DNA from: CAZYTO01 sp964650405
GTDB lineage: Bacteria; Acidobacteriota; Thermoanaerobaculia; Gp7-AA8
Reading direction: 5' to 3'
Assembly (NCBI GenBank): GCA_964650405.1
Contig: CAZYTO010000036.1
Span: 1 to 26,759, forward strand
Length of the DNA stretch: 26,759 nt
Positions within the stretch are counted from its first letter, which is position 1; each line of letters starts with the position of its first letter. Positions 6,610-14,516 of this stretch are shown here, in pieces. A program made the translations under genes and the position numbers. A model generated the notes under the pieces. It saw only the letters and a list, made by a program, of their open reading frames with translations. It searched no databases and was not told the origin of the DNA.

Positions 6610-8934
6610 CTACTTACCGTCGAACACCACGATCTTGTTCCCCGGTTCCAGCCGCTTCTTCGCGGTCGGAACGAACTCACCCGGCGCGCGGATCGCGACA
6701 ACGAGGGATGGGCCGCGGAGTACGTCGATGGGGCCGGTCTCCGCAAGTTCGCGAATGGCCAGCGGCCCGTCGCCGTGGACGAAATACGACTCATTACGGA
6801 GGTTCTGGTGCAAGGCCAGCGCGCCTGGCGGGACGTGGAGACCGCCGATGATGAGTCCGACGAGCGTGCCGAAGCGCGGCGGGTTGCCCGGGATGGAGAT
6901 CTCGGCATCGCGCACCGGGCCGGAGTCGGGGAAGCGGACTTCGAGCGGTTTGCTGCGCTCGGCCAGCGGCGCGGGAAGGATCCACAGCGGGTGGGAGAAC
7001 GACACGACCGTCATCGTCTCGCCGCGATAGTGCCCCTGCTCGAAGTAGAAGGTACCGTCGGGGGAGAGGTCGGCGCGCTCGGTCTCGGCGCCGGTAGCGG
7101 AGGTCCAGAGGAGAGTGCCTCGCTCGAACGGCCGGGCGGAGACGATCCTTCCCTGCGAGCCGCTCAACGGGACGAGCTGGACCTCGATCTCCTTCTTGTC
7201 CGTCTTCCCCATGGTGAAGGGCTCGAGCTCCTGCTTCTTGTAGCCGGGATTGCTGACCTCGAGGCGGATCTCGCGATGAGGGACGTGCTCGAGGACAAAA
7301 CGGCCACCAGAGGACTCGCTTCCCGTGCCGCTTTCGGAATCGACGTTTCGCGCGCCGTCACTGTGACCCTGGAAGACGCGAGTGACCTTCGGGGTGCGCG
7401 GCACGCGTAACGACATGACCGTGTACTTGAGCGTGGCGGTCGGAATCACCATATGCGTGAAGGTATCGACGACCGTCACGGTGAGGCTGTTGTCCGGGAT
7501 GTCGAGGTCGTAGCGCTGGCGGCGGATCAGCGGCCTGTCGGTCAGGATGAACGTGCGCATCCCCCGGCAGGTGATGATGTCGACCCTGGCATCGTCGGCG
7601 ACCAGCTCGCCGCCGAGGCCGCCGGGAAAGACGGCGAAGTAGTCGCTGCCGTCGCGCGGGGAGAAGCCGAGGCCGCGGGGAAACTCGATCCGGGCGTCTT
7701 CGCCCAGAGGTTTGCCGCCGCGGGTCAGGCTCCCGTAGCCCTGTTCGTAGATCGCGGTGAGGGACAGGGGTTTTTGATCGAGCGGCCCGAGCTGCTCGGT
7801 CTCGGTGATGGGAGGAAGCTTCCCGAATCTCAGTTCGGCGAGATAGAGGCTCGGCGGCACATCGTTGATGGTCATGGTGCCGTACGCCATCTCCAGCGGA
7901 TTCTCCTTCCGGATCGGCTGGCATTTGGACCGATCGAGCGGCTGCCTCTTCTCCGGCGCCGGGCAGGAAAAGACGGTCACCTCGAGCTGGCCGGGCGGCG
8001 ACGGCTGGCAGGAGCCCAGAGCGCGGTCGAGCGATGCGAGATCCTCCCTGGTGCTCCAGGTCACCATGAGCGTCGCCGACGCCCGCGCCACGAGCGGCTG
8101 GCGCACCAGCGTGACGGGATCGTGCCCGATGGTGGCCGAGCTGTGCGCCGGCAACCATCCGCGGCCGGTCAGTTGCAGTTGGGCCGAGCCCGGCGCGGCA
8201 CCGCGGAAGAGCACCATCGCACCGTCCAGCGCCTCGGGAGCCGGCAGCCCGCCGGCTTCGAGCTCCTTGCCGCCGCTGGTGAGCCGGACCCTCGGCAACT
8301 CGACTCCGCGGGCTCTCTTCATGGCCGCCCGGTCCGCCTCGGCGAGCTGCAGCCAGGCCACGACCGCCGGCGTCTGCTGCACGTCGCGCGTATCGACGAC
8401 GCGGTCGCTTCCCGCATCGAGGGGAGAGACGACGAAAACGGCGAGCGGTCCCGACTTCGCGGCAGGAGCGTTCTTCGGAAGAACGAAGATCCACAGCTCC
8501 TGACCCGCGGGCACCACCGTGCGGCCCGCCGCCGGGAACGCCACGACGCGCTTCGGTACATAGACGACTGCCATTTCGTCCGCAGGCAGTTGCACCGTGA
8601 GCGTCGCCGCCGGAAGCAGCGGGAGCGTCAAGGAGTCCGGCGCGTCCTTGGCGTCGACGAGCAAGGGATCGGCGGAGACGAGACCGTTCGCGCGCCCGAA
8701 AACGTTCCAGCGCCCCGGCGGGAAGGTGACGTCCGATCCCGACGGAACGCACGTGCCGCCTCCAGAGGTGAGCCAGCGCGAGAAGGGGTCATTGCCATTC
8801 GCAGGGAAACGGCAAACCTCACCCGAAGGAGCATCGCCCTCGACGCGAACGTTCGTTCCGGCCGCAACCGCCGCGCGGCCGATGAGCACCGCGGAAACGA
8901 CCACGAGCAGCCGAGCGGCGACTGACGTTCGCAT
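6610..8934 (-). CDS. Large secreted protein of unknown function with a carboxypeptidase-regulatory-like domain
   Basis: I do not recognise the whole protein. From ATG 8934 it has 774 residues and a signal peptide (MRTSVAARLL, hydrophobic core, then AAVA at about 21-24). The chain is beta-rich throughout, with few cysteines. A stretch at about 482-589 (SLTVTVVDTFTHMVIPTATL through GRFVLEHVPHREIRLEVSNPGYK to EIEVQLVPL) fits a carboxypeptidase regulatory/prealbumin-like domain. The remaining domains may be degenerate relatives of that fold. No catalytic motif was seen, so a surface or periplasmic scaffold or binding role is the most that can be inferred. An upstream in-frame ATG at 8991 has a better Shine-Dalgarno (AAAGGGG) but would add 19 residues before the signal peptide. 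Divergent from the gene at 9056. Confidence 0.75.
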   Translation of the reverse strand: MRTSVAARLLVVVSAVLIGRAAVAAGTNVRVEGDAPSGEVCRFPANGNDPFSRWLTSGGGTCVPSGSDVTFPPGRWNVFGRANGLVSADPLLVDAKDAPDSLTLPLLPAATLTVQLPADEMAVVYVPKRVVAFPAAGRTVVPAGQELWIFVLPKNAPAAKSGPLAVFVVSPLDAGSDRVVDTRDVQQTPAVVAWLQLAEADRAAMKRARGVELPRVRLTSGGKELEAGGLPAPEALDGAMVLFRGAAPGSAQLQLTGRGWLPAHSSATIGHDPVTLVRQPLVARASATLMVTWSTREDLASLDRALGSCQPSPPGQLEVTVFSCPAPEKRQPLDRSKCQPIRKENPLEMAYGTMTINDVPPSLYLAELRFGKLPPITETEQLGPLDQKPLSLTAIYEQGYGSLTRGGKPLGEDARIEFPRGLGFSPRDGSDYFAVFPGGLGGELVADDARVDIITCRGMRTFILTDRPLIRRQRYDLDIPDNSLTVTVVDTFTHMVIPTATLKYTVMSLRVPRTPKVTRVFQGHSDGARNVDSESGTGSESSGGRFVLEHVPHREIRLEVSNPGYKKQELEPFTMGKTDKKEIEVQLVPLSGSQGRIVSARPFERGTLLWTSATGAETERADLSPDGTFYFEQGHYRGETMTVVSFSHPLWILPAPLAERSKPLEVRFPDSGPVRDAEISIPGNPPRFGTLVGLIIGGLHVPPGALALHQNLRNESYFVHGDGPLAIRELAETGPIDVLRGPSLVVAIRAPGEFVPTAKKRLEPGNKIVVFDGK

Positions 8935-8944
8935 GTGTTCTTCG

Positions 8945-8950
8945 ACGATA
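8945..8950 (-). promoter_or_regulatory. Weak -10-like TATCGT before the secreted orphan
   Basis: On the minus strand TATCGT (4 of 6 matches to TATAAT) ends 10 nt before ATG 8934, with no Shine-Dalgarno between. It is listed because the spacing matches that seen at other genes in the window; alone it would be too weak. Confidence 0.2.
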
Positions 8951-9038
8951 ACGCACCGGGAGGGTTCCGCGGGAAGCGGGAGCGCCCGCATCCTGTCGCC
9001 CCTTTCGTGACGGCGGCTGGAAGCAGGCACTCCCCGCG

Positions 9039-9044
9039 TATCAT
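9039..9044 (+). promoter_or_regulatory. -10-like TATCAT before the DUF3667 gene
   Basis: TATCAT (5 of 6) ends 11 nt before ATG 9056. Predicted initiation leaves a leader of about 5 nt, and TCGTCGCGCCG has no Shine-Dalgarno. It lies in the 121-nt divergent gap between the starts at 8934 and 9056. Confidence 0.35.
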
Positions 9045-9055
9045 TCGTCGCGCCG

Positions 9056-9427
9056 ATGCACACCGTCGCCGTCGAAGGTCCCTGCCCGAACTGCGGAGCG
9101 CCGCCCGGTGACCGCTACTGCGGGCACTGCGGACAACGTGTGGCAGAGCTGCGACCGACCCTGCACGAGCTGCTGCACGAGGCCTTCCACGAGTTCTCTC
9201 ACGTCGACGGCAAGGCCCTCCGGACGGTGGGACTCCTGCTCTTCCGCCCCGGCCGGTTGACGCGCGAGTTCGTGGAAGGCAAGCGGGCCCGTTCGATCAC
9301 GCCGATCCGGCTCTACCTGCTGGCCAGCGTGCTCTTCTTCGGCCTCATCGCCTTGCAGCCCCCGGGCAACCTGCACGTCACGTCTCCAGAGGCAACGCCC
9401 AGCTCCAGCGCGCTGCCGAACGGATGA
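9056..9427 (+). CDS. DUF3667-type zinc-ribbon membrane protein, N-terminal half
   Basis: The 123 residues begin with a zinc ribbon: Cys10-x2-Cys13 (CPNCG) and Cys22-x2-Cys25 (CGHCG). A conserved block of the DUF3667 type follows: FSHVDGKALRTVGLLLFRPGRLTREFVEGKRARSITPIRLYLLASVLFF (about 47-95), ending in a membrane segment. The function of the family is unknown. In proteins I know with this pattern the chain continues into further membrane segments containing an H-F-H-F-like motif; here that part is in the next reading frame. The stop TGA overlaps the next ATG (ATGA, 9424-9427), so this is either a natural split with coupling or one gene broken by a frameshift. Confidence 0.75.
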   Translation: MHTVAVEGPCPNCGAPPGDRYCGHCGQRVAELRPTLHELLHEAFHEFSHVDGKALRTVGLLLFRPGRLTREFVEGKRARSITPIRLYLLASVLFFGLIALQPPGNLHVTSPEATPSSSALPNG

Positions 9428-9831
9428 ACCGCGACCCCCAAATCCTCGCCCACGCCATGGAGTCGGCCTTCCCGAAGGCCATGTTCATCCTCATGCCGCT
9501 GTTCGGACTCCTAGTCTACGCGTTCTACTGGCACGCCGAGCGGATGTACGTCCCGCACTTCTACTTCGCCGTGCACTTCCACGCCTTCACGTTCGTAATG
9601 CTCACGCTCTTCGAGGCGGCCGGCATGCCGCACTGGCGGTGGCTGCGGATCGTGCGCCTCCTGCTCCTGCTCGCAGCTCCGGTCTACCTCGGCATCGCCC
9701 TGCGCACCGTCTACGGCGGTGGACGCCTGCTGACCGTCGCCAAGACCGCGGCCATCGTCGCGCTCGACCTCTTCCTCGTCATCCTGGCCATGGCCGCCAT
9801 CGCCTTGATGACGCTGCAGAAGTTCGCGTGA
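9424..9831 (+). CDS. DUF3667-type membrane protein, C-terminal half
   Basis: The 135 residues contain about four hydrophobic segments and begin MNRDPQILAHAMESAFPKAM. The block HFYFAVHFHAFTFVMLTLFE (about 45-64) is the typical second half of DUF3667-like proteins, where a membrane helix pair follows the zinc-ribbon half. It overlaps the upstream gene by ATGA in a different frame, so the two are translated together if not joined. No function is known. The frame change relative to 9056-9427 falls in the low-conservation linker rather than in a conserved motif, which would be tolerated by a genuinely two-chain protein. Confidence 0.7.
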   Translation: MNRDPQILAHAMESAFPKAMFILMPLFGLLVYAFYWHAERMYVPHFYFAVHFHAFTFVMLTLFEAAGMPHWRWLRIVRLLLLLAAPVYLGIALRTVYGGGRLLTVAKTAAIVALDLFLVILAMAAIALMTLQKFA

Positions 9832-9900
9832 GGTTTCGTTGTCCGTTGATCGTTACCTCATGCCGCTCGGCGCTGGCACGGATCAACCCCGCGCGACGGC

Positions 9901-9906
9901 TATAAT
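9901..9906 (+). promoter_or_regulatory. -10 consensus TATAAT before the acyltransferase
   Basis: A perfect TATAAT ends 15 nt before GTG 9922, the same spacing as at the MBOAT gene. Initiation about 7 nt downstream leaves a leader of roughly 9 nt with no Shine-Dalgarno. It lies in the 90-nt gap after the DUF3667 pair. Confidence 0.5.
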
Positions 9907-9921
9907 CGCGCCCACCTCATC

Positions 9922-11400
9922 GTGACGCGCCCCCCCTTTGACTCCGGCCGGGGGCGCCCGCCGCTCGCGGACTCGCCGGGCTCGCCGGGCCCCGGAGCGA
10001 CGACATCTGGCGTGGGGTATCGGGTCGTGCGCGCGGTCGCCCGCCTGCTGCTCAACATCTTCTATGACCGCATTGAGGTGACGGGCGCAGAGAACCTGCC
10101 TGCGACGGGGCCGCTGGTCATCGCCGCCAACCACCACAACTCGGTCGTCGATGCCATGTTGCTCGTCGCAGTCGTTCCGCGGCCGTTGCGTGCTTTGGCG
10201 AATGCGCCGTTGTTCAAACACCCGCTGCTCGGACCCTTCCTCCGCGCCATGGGGGCGTTGCCGGTGCATCGGCGACAGGAGGCGGGGAACGACCCCGCGA
10301 AAAACGCGACGTTGTTTGCGGAAACGACGGCCACTCTGCAGGCCGGCGGCGCGATCCTCATCTTCCCCGAGGGGCGTACGCAGCCGGAGCCGGTACTGCA
10401 GTCGGTGCGCACCGGCGCGGCACGCATGGTCGTGGCGGCCGGCGACGCCGGAGGCCGGCTTCCGGTGACGCTCCTCCCGGTGGGTCTCGTCTACCAGAAG
10501 CCCGGCACCTTTCGGACCGGCCGGGCGCTCGTCCTGATCGGAGCAGCGGTCGATGTCGCCGATTGCCTGAGGGCGACGACCACGACGGCTCAGTCCGCGG
10601 AAACCAGCGCTCCGGCCGGTGACGATGGCGCAGCCGTCGAGCAGTCCGTGCGCCGGTTGACAGACCGGCTGGCCGCCGCGATGCGGGCGCAGATCGTGGA
10701 AGCGGACGACCGGCACACGCTGCGCCTGCTGGGTCTCGTGGAAGAGCTCCTGCGCGAGCACGACGGAACGCCTCCCCGGAACGAAATCGCGCGCGTGGCC
10801 TGGCAGCAGCGGGCCATGCGCATCTACCGGACGTTGAACGAGCGCGCGTCGGATCGGCTGGCCGCGTTTCGCGAAGGGCTCGAAGCCTACGACGCCGCGC
10901 TGGAGCGGGCCGGTCTCGCCGCGTCGCAACTCTTCCGCCGGTACTCGTGGCCCGTCGTCCTGCGCTTCACCTTTCGCGAGGTGCTGCCGTTGCTGCTCGG
11001 AGCTCCGCTCGCGCTCTTCGGGATGATTGCGCACGTCCTGCCCTATCAGGTCACGGCCCTGACGGTGCGCCTGATCCCGCACACCGACGAAGAAGAGGCC
11101 ACGGACAAGATCGTGGCCGGCCTGCTCTACTTCCCCCTGGCCTGGGCGGCCGAGGCGTATGCGGCGTACGCGGGCGGCGGACGCTGGGCACTGATCGTCT
11201 TCCTCGCGGCGCTGCTTCCCACGGGCTTCTTCGCCCTTGCCTGGCGCGAGCGGCTCACGCGCGTGTGGCAGGAGGGGCGGGCTTTCGTCCGCTACCTGCG
11301 GGACCGCGAGCTTCCCGACCGATTGCACCGGCAGCGACAGGCGCTCGTGGATGATCTGGCGACGCTGGCGGAAATCGCGGCGGAGCCGTCATCCCCTTGA
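9922..11400 (+). CDS. 1-acyl-sn-glycerol-3-phosphate acyltransferase-like (PlsC family)
   Basis: Membrane-associated acyltransferase predicted to move an acyl chain onto a lysophospholipid or glycerol phosphate. PlsC motifs are clear: NHHNSVVD (70-77, with the HX4D pair His72 and Asp77) and FPEGRT (148-153). Motif IV-like LLPVGLVY is at 184-191. At 492 residues it is about twice the length of ordinary PlsC. Residues from about 240 add a charged helical region and, around 345-440, several hydrophobic segments that may be membrane spans. Translation from GTG 9922 (MTRPPFDSG) has no Shine-Dalgarno; the first 30 residues are low-complexity and a later start is possible. A PAP2_C lipid phosphatase/transferase follows 71 nt downstream, pointing to membrane-lipid synthesis or remodelling. 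Confidence 0.88.
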   Translation: MTRPPFDSGRGRPPLADSPGSPGPGATTSGVGYRVVRAVARLLLNIFYDRIEVTGAENLPATGPLVIAANHHNSVVDAMLLVAVVPRPLRALANAPLFKHPLLGPFLRAMGALPVHRRQEAGNDPAKNATLFAETTATLQAGGAILIFPEGRTQPEPVLQSVRTGAARMVVAAGDAGGRLPVTLLPVGLVYQKPGTFRTGRALVLIGAAVDVADCLRATTTTAQSAETSAPAGDDGAAVEQSVRRLTDRLAAAMRAQIVEADDRHTLRLLGLVEELLREHDGTPPRNEIARVAWQQRAMRIYRTLNERASDRLAAFREGLEAYDAALERAGLAASQLFRRYSWPVVLRFTFREVLPLLLGAPLALFGMIAHVLPYQVTALTVRLIPHTDEEEATDKIVAGLLYFPLAWAAEAYAAYAGGGRWALIVFLAALLPTGFFALAWRERLTRVWQEGRAFVRYLRDRELPDRLHRQRQALVDDLATLAEIAAEPSSP

Positions 11401-11471
11401 CGTGCTACTTGCCGCGTGCGACGCCTGCCTGATAGGGTGGACGCAAAAGAGAGAGGATGGCCTGAAATACC

Positions 11472-12113
11472 TTGGCGCTGTGGGTCCTGCGCGCGGTGAC
11501 GGTGGTTGCCGGCCTCGGGATCTGGTGCTGGACGCAGGGCATGATCGGCCGGCGCGCCTTCACGCAAGGGGTGATCGGGGACCGGTTGCTCGACCTCACC
11601 GCCGGCCTGAACGAACACCTGTGGACGCATCCCCGTCGTGCCAACGCCCTCCTGATCCTTACATCCCTGATCATCGACCTGCTGGGCCTCTTCCTGGTCG
11701 TCATGGCCCTCTTCGGGCCCACGGTCCGGCCGTTCGTCGGCCTGATCCTGCTCTTCGCGCTCCGGCAAGTCTGCCAGGGCCTCTGCGCCCTCCCCGCCCC
11801 CGAGCGGATGATCTGGCGTGATCCGGGCATCCCCTCGCTGCTGGTGACCTACGGCACGGCCTCCGATCTCTTCTTCTCCGGACACACCGCCATCGCCGTT
11901 TACGGCTGTATCGAGCTCGCGCACTACGGCGGCCCGTGGGCGGCGGCCCTGGGTACCGTCATCGTCCTCATTGAAGCCGCGGCGGTGCTCGTTCTACGCG
12001 CGCACTACACGATGGATGTATTCACCGGCGCGATCACCGCCCTCTGGGTTTGGACCGCAGCGTCGGCTCTCGCGCCGGGAGTGGATCGGTTGCTGGGCAG
12101 TCTTCTGAAGTGA
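11472..12113 (+). CDS. PAP2_C / sphingomyelin-synthase-like integral membrane protein
   Basis: The 213-residue polytopic protein has about six hydrophobic segments. LFFSGHTA (133-140, His138) and HYTMDVF (178-184, His178 and Asp182) form the His-His-Asp triad of the PAP2_C/sphingomyelin synthase branch. In that branch the lipid headgroup is transferred or removed by way of a covalent phospho-histidine intermediate. Ordinary PAP2 phosphatases carry a longer KxxxxxxRP signature, which I do not see. An in-frame stop at 11463-11465 means translation must start at TTG 11472 or an even less usual codon; GAGAGAGG lies about 14 nt upstream. The PlsC-like gene precedes it. Substrate is unknown: phosphatidate, ceramide-like or other phospholipids are all possible. 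Confidence 0.72.
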   Translation: MALWVLRAVTVVAGLGIWCWTQGMIGRRAFTQGVIGDRLLDLTAGLNEHLWTHPRRANALLILTSLIIDLLGLFLVVMALFGPTVRPFVGLILLFALRQVCQGLCALPAPERMIWRDPGIPSLLVTYGTASDLFFSGHTAIAVYGCIELAHYGGPWAAALGTVIVLIEAAAVLVLRAHYTMDVFTGAITALWVWTAASALAPGVDRLLGSLLK

Positions 12114-12135
12114 CCGCCCTGTTCAATCTCCATGC

Positions 12136-14265
12136 TCAGTATTGCCAGTTCACATTCACGCTGCCCGTGCCGCTCGACGGCACCGTGTAAGTGTGATTGG
12201 AGCCTGCTTCCCACGTCACGGTGCCGTTCGCGGCGATCTTGATGAACTTGAACTGGATGGACGTGCCGGCGGGCATCGATGCGTTGAGGAACCAGTTCGG
12301 ATAGTTCGGGCAGAGCATCGGGCCCACGGCCGTGTCCCACGTGGTCCCCCACCCTCCCAGCTCGACGGTACTTCCGGTGAGGAAGATGTAGTCGCCGGTG
12401 CTGGTCGGCGTGGCGTTGTTCACGGTGAACGTCACCGGGATGAGCTTGGCCGTGAGGACCGTGAACTGGATCGTGTTGGCGGCCGTGCCGCCGCTGTTCT
12501 TGAGCTGGACGGAGTAGACGCCTCCGCCCACGGACGGCACGGTGAACGTCACCGAGGTATCGGACCAACTGTTGATCGTCGCAGCGGTAGTGCCGAAGAG
12601 CACGCTGCCGGTCGACGTGCCGAAGCTCTTTCCGGCGATGGTCACTTTGAGGCCTGCCTGTCCCACGGTCGGCCCGATGGAGCCGGCTTCGGGCGAGGTG
12701 GCGGTGGCGACGGAATGCCAGACGGCCACGGTGTGGGCCGGGAGCGTGAACGTCGTGACGGGGTTGTTGCCGCCGCTGCCGCTGCTGACGGTGATCGACG
12801 AGCCGCCGAGGAGGCCGGAGAGATAGTCGGAATACGAGGCGGCCGGCAGGGCCGTATTGAGACCGCTGATGCTGTAGGACGTGGTGTCGTTCTTGTTGAT
12901 CGCCGTCAGGACGACGTCGTTGAAGAACTTCCGCTCGAAGATGTAGACGTCGCTGTTGATCCAGCGTTGCTGCGTCGTGCCGTAGGCCAGGGCGGGATTG
13001 GTCCCGCGGAGCGTGGAGAGGTTGTGGATCAGCGTATAGGCTGTCGTGGACGTGCTGAACGACGACATCATGGGCCGGTTGTACGGATCGCCGCCGCCGC
13101 CCGTGTCGTTGTGCAGGTATTGCTCGTCGCCGTAGTAGATGGAGGGGATGCCGCGGCAGGTGAGGAGAAAGGCCAGGGCCTCGTGCAGGCGGTTGTTGTT
13201 GTTGTTCACACTGAGGAAGCGGGCCATGTCGTGGTTGTCGACGAAGGTGACCAGGTCGTTCCCCCACGTGAAGTTGCCGTTCTCCGTGGTGAGCGTGTTG
13301 TCGATCTCGCTGAAGGCGTTGTTCGAGGCGAAGACGTCGCGGATGGCGGTGTTGAGCGGAAAGTCGAGCAGGGACATGCCGCTCTGGTTCGCGAACTTGT
13401 AGGAGTCGTGGTAGAGCGCGTCGCTGGTGTTGCCCTGGTACCACTCGCCGAAGATGAAGCTGGGGGCGTTGTTGAAGATCGCATTGTTCATGCTGTACTC
13501 CCACCCCCAGGTGATGTGCTTGGCCGCGTCGATGCGGAAGGCGTCGACGCCGTGCGAGGCCAGCGTGCTCAGGGCCGCCTTCAGGTAGCCATCGACGGTC
13601 GAGCTCTCCTGGTTCAGGTCGGAGAGATTGAAGAGGGTGTAGTACTGCAACTGGTAACGGTCGTTCCAGTTGCTGATGTTGGAATTGTGGTGAAAGTAGC
13701 CGTTCGGGTCGTTGTTGTAGGCGGCCAGGAACGTGCCGTTGTCGTAGAGCGAGCCGTACTCGCCGGCGTTGTTGTCGTTGGAGTGGTTCGGGGCGAAGTC
13801 GACGATGACCTTGATGCCGGCCGTGTGCGCCGCGGAGACGAGGTTGTCGAACGCCGTCCAGGTGTTGCTGGTGTCGCCGAAGTGCTCCTCGATGCGCTTG
13901 AAGTCGCGGGCCGCGTAGCCGTGGTACGGCGCCTGCGCATTGCCGCTGCCGTCGGGAATGTTCAGGTTGAGGTTGTCGACGGGCGGCGAGATCCAGATGG
14001 CCGTCACGCCCATGCCGGAGAGGTACGACACCTTGGCCTGGATACCGGCCAGGTCGCCGCCCCAGTACAGATGCCAGTTCGCCTGCGTGCTGTCGAAGAG
14101 GCCCGAGCTCTGCGACGGGTTGTCGTTCGACGTCGAGCCGTTGTAGAAGCGGTCGGTGATGATCTGGTAGATGACCTGCTTCTTGAAGTCCTGGCCGTGA
14201 AGCGAAGAGAACGAAAGCAGCACGGCGAGCACGAAGACGAGACGAGAGAACGGACGAGCCTGCAT
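12136..14265 (-). CDS. Secreted cyclodextrin glucanotransferase (CGTase, GH13_2)
   Basis: The 709-residue exported GH13 enzyme cleaves alpha-1,4-glucan and recloses it as cyclodextrins, with side hydrolysis. A signal peptide occupies about 1-24. It has all five CGTase domains: (A/B) catalytic barrel about 26-430, (C) about 430-520, (D) IPT/TIG about 525-605 (SIGPTVGQAGLKVTIAGKSFG), (E) starch-binding CBM20 about 608-709 (GSTVELGGW through GSVNVNWQY). Catalytic residues are Asp246 (FRIDAAKH), Glu274 (FGEW) and Asp346 (FVDNHD). Phe212 sits at the central position equivalent to Tyr/Phe195, where alpha-amylases have a small residue; this favours cyclisation. A Shine-Dalgarno AGGAG is 8 nt upstream. 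The end is 22 nt from the convergent PAP2_C gene. A maltogenic alpha-amylase is the alternative. Confidence 0.9.
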   Translation of the reverse strand: MQARPFSRLVFVLAVLLSFSSLHGQDFKKQVIYQIITDRFYNGSTSNDNPSQSSGLFDSTQANWHLYWGGDLAGIQAKVSYLSGMGVTAIWISPPVDNLNLNIPDGSGNAQAPYHGYAARDFKRIEEHFGDTSNTWTAFDNLVSAAHTAGIKVIVDFAPNHSNDNNAGEYGSLYDNGTFLAAYNNDPNGYFHHNSNISNWNDRYQLQYYTLFNLSDLNQESSTVDGYLKAALSTLASHGVDAFRIDAAKHITWGWEYSMNNAIFNNAPSFIFGEWYQGNTSDALYHDSYKFANQSGMSLLDFPLNTAIRDVFASNNAFSEIDNTLTTENGNFTWGNDLVTFVDNHDMARFLSVNNNNNRLHEALAFLLTCRGIPSIYYGDEQYLHNDTGGGGDPYNRPMMSSFSTSTTAYTLIHNLSTLRGTNPALAYGTTQQRWINSDVYIFERKFFNDVVLTAINKNDTTSYSISGLNTALPAASYSDYLSGLLGGSSITVSSGSGGNNPVTTFTLPAHTVAVWHSVATATSPEAGSIGPTVGQAGLKVTIAGKSFGTSTGSVLFGTTAATINSWSDTSVTFTVPSVGGGVYSVQLKNSGGTAANTIQFTVLTAKLIPVTFTVNNATPTSTGDYIFLTGSTVELGGWGTTWDTAVGPMLCPNYPNWFLNASMPAGTSIQFKFIKIAANGTVTWEAGSNHTYTVPSSGTGSVNVNWQY

Positions 14266-14504
14266 AGCGATATCTCCTGACTAACTTACGGCCGGAATGA
14301 TAGCTCGCGGTCAGGTGCCGGTGGGAAGAGACGTTTTTGGACGGGCGAGCGGAGGGTGGCGAGCGGGCTTCGGCACAGACCGTTCACGTCCGGATCGGGA
14401 TGGGAAGGAAGGCTGAAGGGCTGGAAGGCTGAAAGGCTGAAAGAAAAGACCGGGTGTACCCTCCGGCCCTTTCAGCCTTCCCGCCTTCCTCTCACTCCCT
14501 TCTG
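14266..14504. repeat. Intergenic region with a short pyrimidine/purine repeat and inverted repeat
   Basis: Divergent gap between the CGTase start and the gene at 14517. It contains repeated AAGGCTGAAAGG-type words at 14406-14443. One of them, GGAAGGCTGAAAGG (14423-14436), is matched by its perfect inverse CCTTTCAGCCTTCC (14468-14481), so a 14-bp stem with a 31-nt loop can form. The 18-bp word GGCTGGAAGGCTGAAAGG (14419-14436) recurs inverted at 18259-18276. On the minus strand TATCAT just upstream of the CGTase Shine-Dalgarno is a possible -10. No gene was seen. Confidence 0.7.
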
Positions 14505-14510
14505 TAGAAT
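14505..14510 (+). promoter_or_regulatory. -10-like TAGAAT directly before a GTG start (leaderless candidate)
   Basis: TAGAAT (5 of 6) is followed by CGTGCC and then GTG 14517. With the usual 6-7 nt to the initiation site, transcription would begin at the start codon itself. No Shine-Dalgarno is present. Confidence 0.4.
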
Positions 14511-14516
14511 CGTGCC

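Noticed and set aside
6138..6851. Repeat-encoded protein (MAPVEDGVFELHG start) running through the tandem array
   Set aside because: The 22-bp period shifts frame each copy and the stop-free unit leaves several frames open on both strands; the ORF also runs antisense into the secreted orphan gene.
7453..8925. 490-codon ORF antisense to the secreted orphan
   Set aside because: Arginine/glutamate-rich shadow composition, no domain; the sense strand has a signal peptide and beta-sandwich pattern.
11459..11467. ATG at 11459 as the start of the PAP2_C gene
   Set aside because: It reads ATG GCC TGA, a two-codon dead end in a different frame; the gene must start at TTG 11472 or later.
12142..14280. 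712-codon ORF antisense to the CGTase gene
   Set aside because: Valine/glutamate/arginine-rich composition is the usual mirror of a GC-rich gene; the sense strand has a complete five-domain CGTase with catalytic residues.
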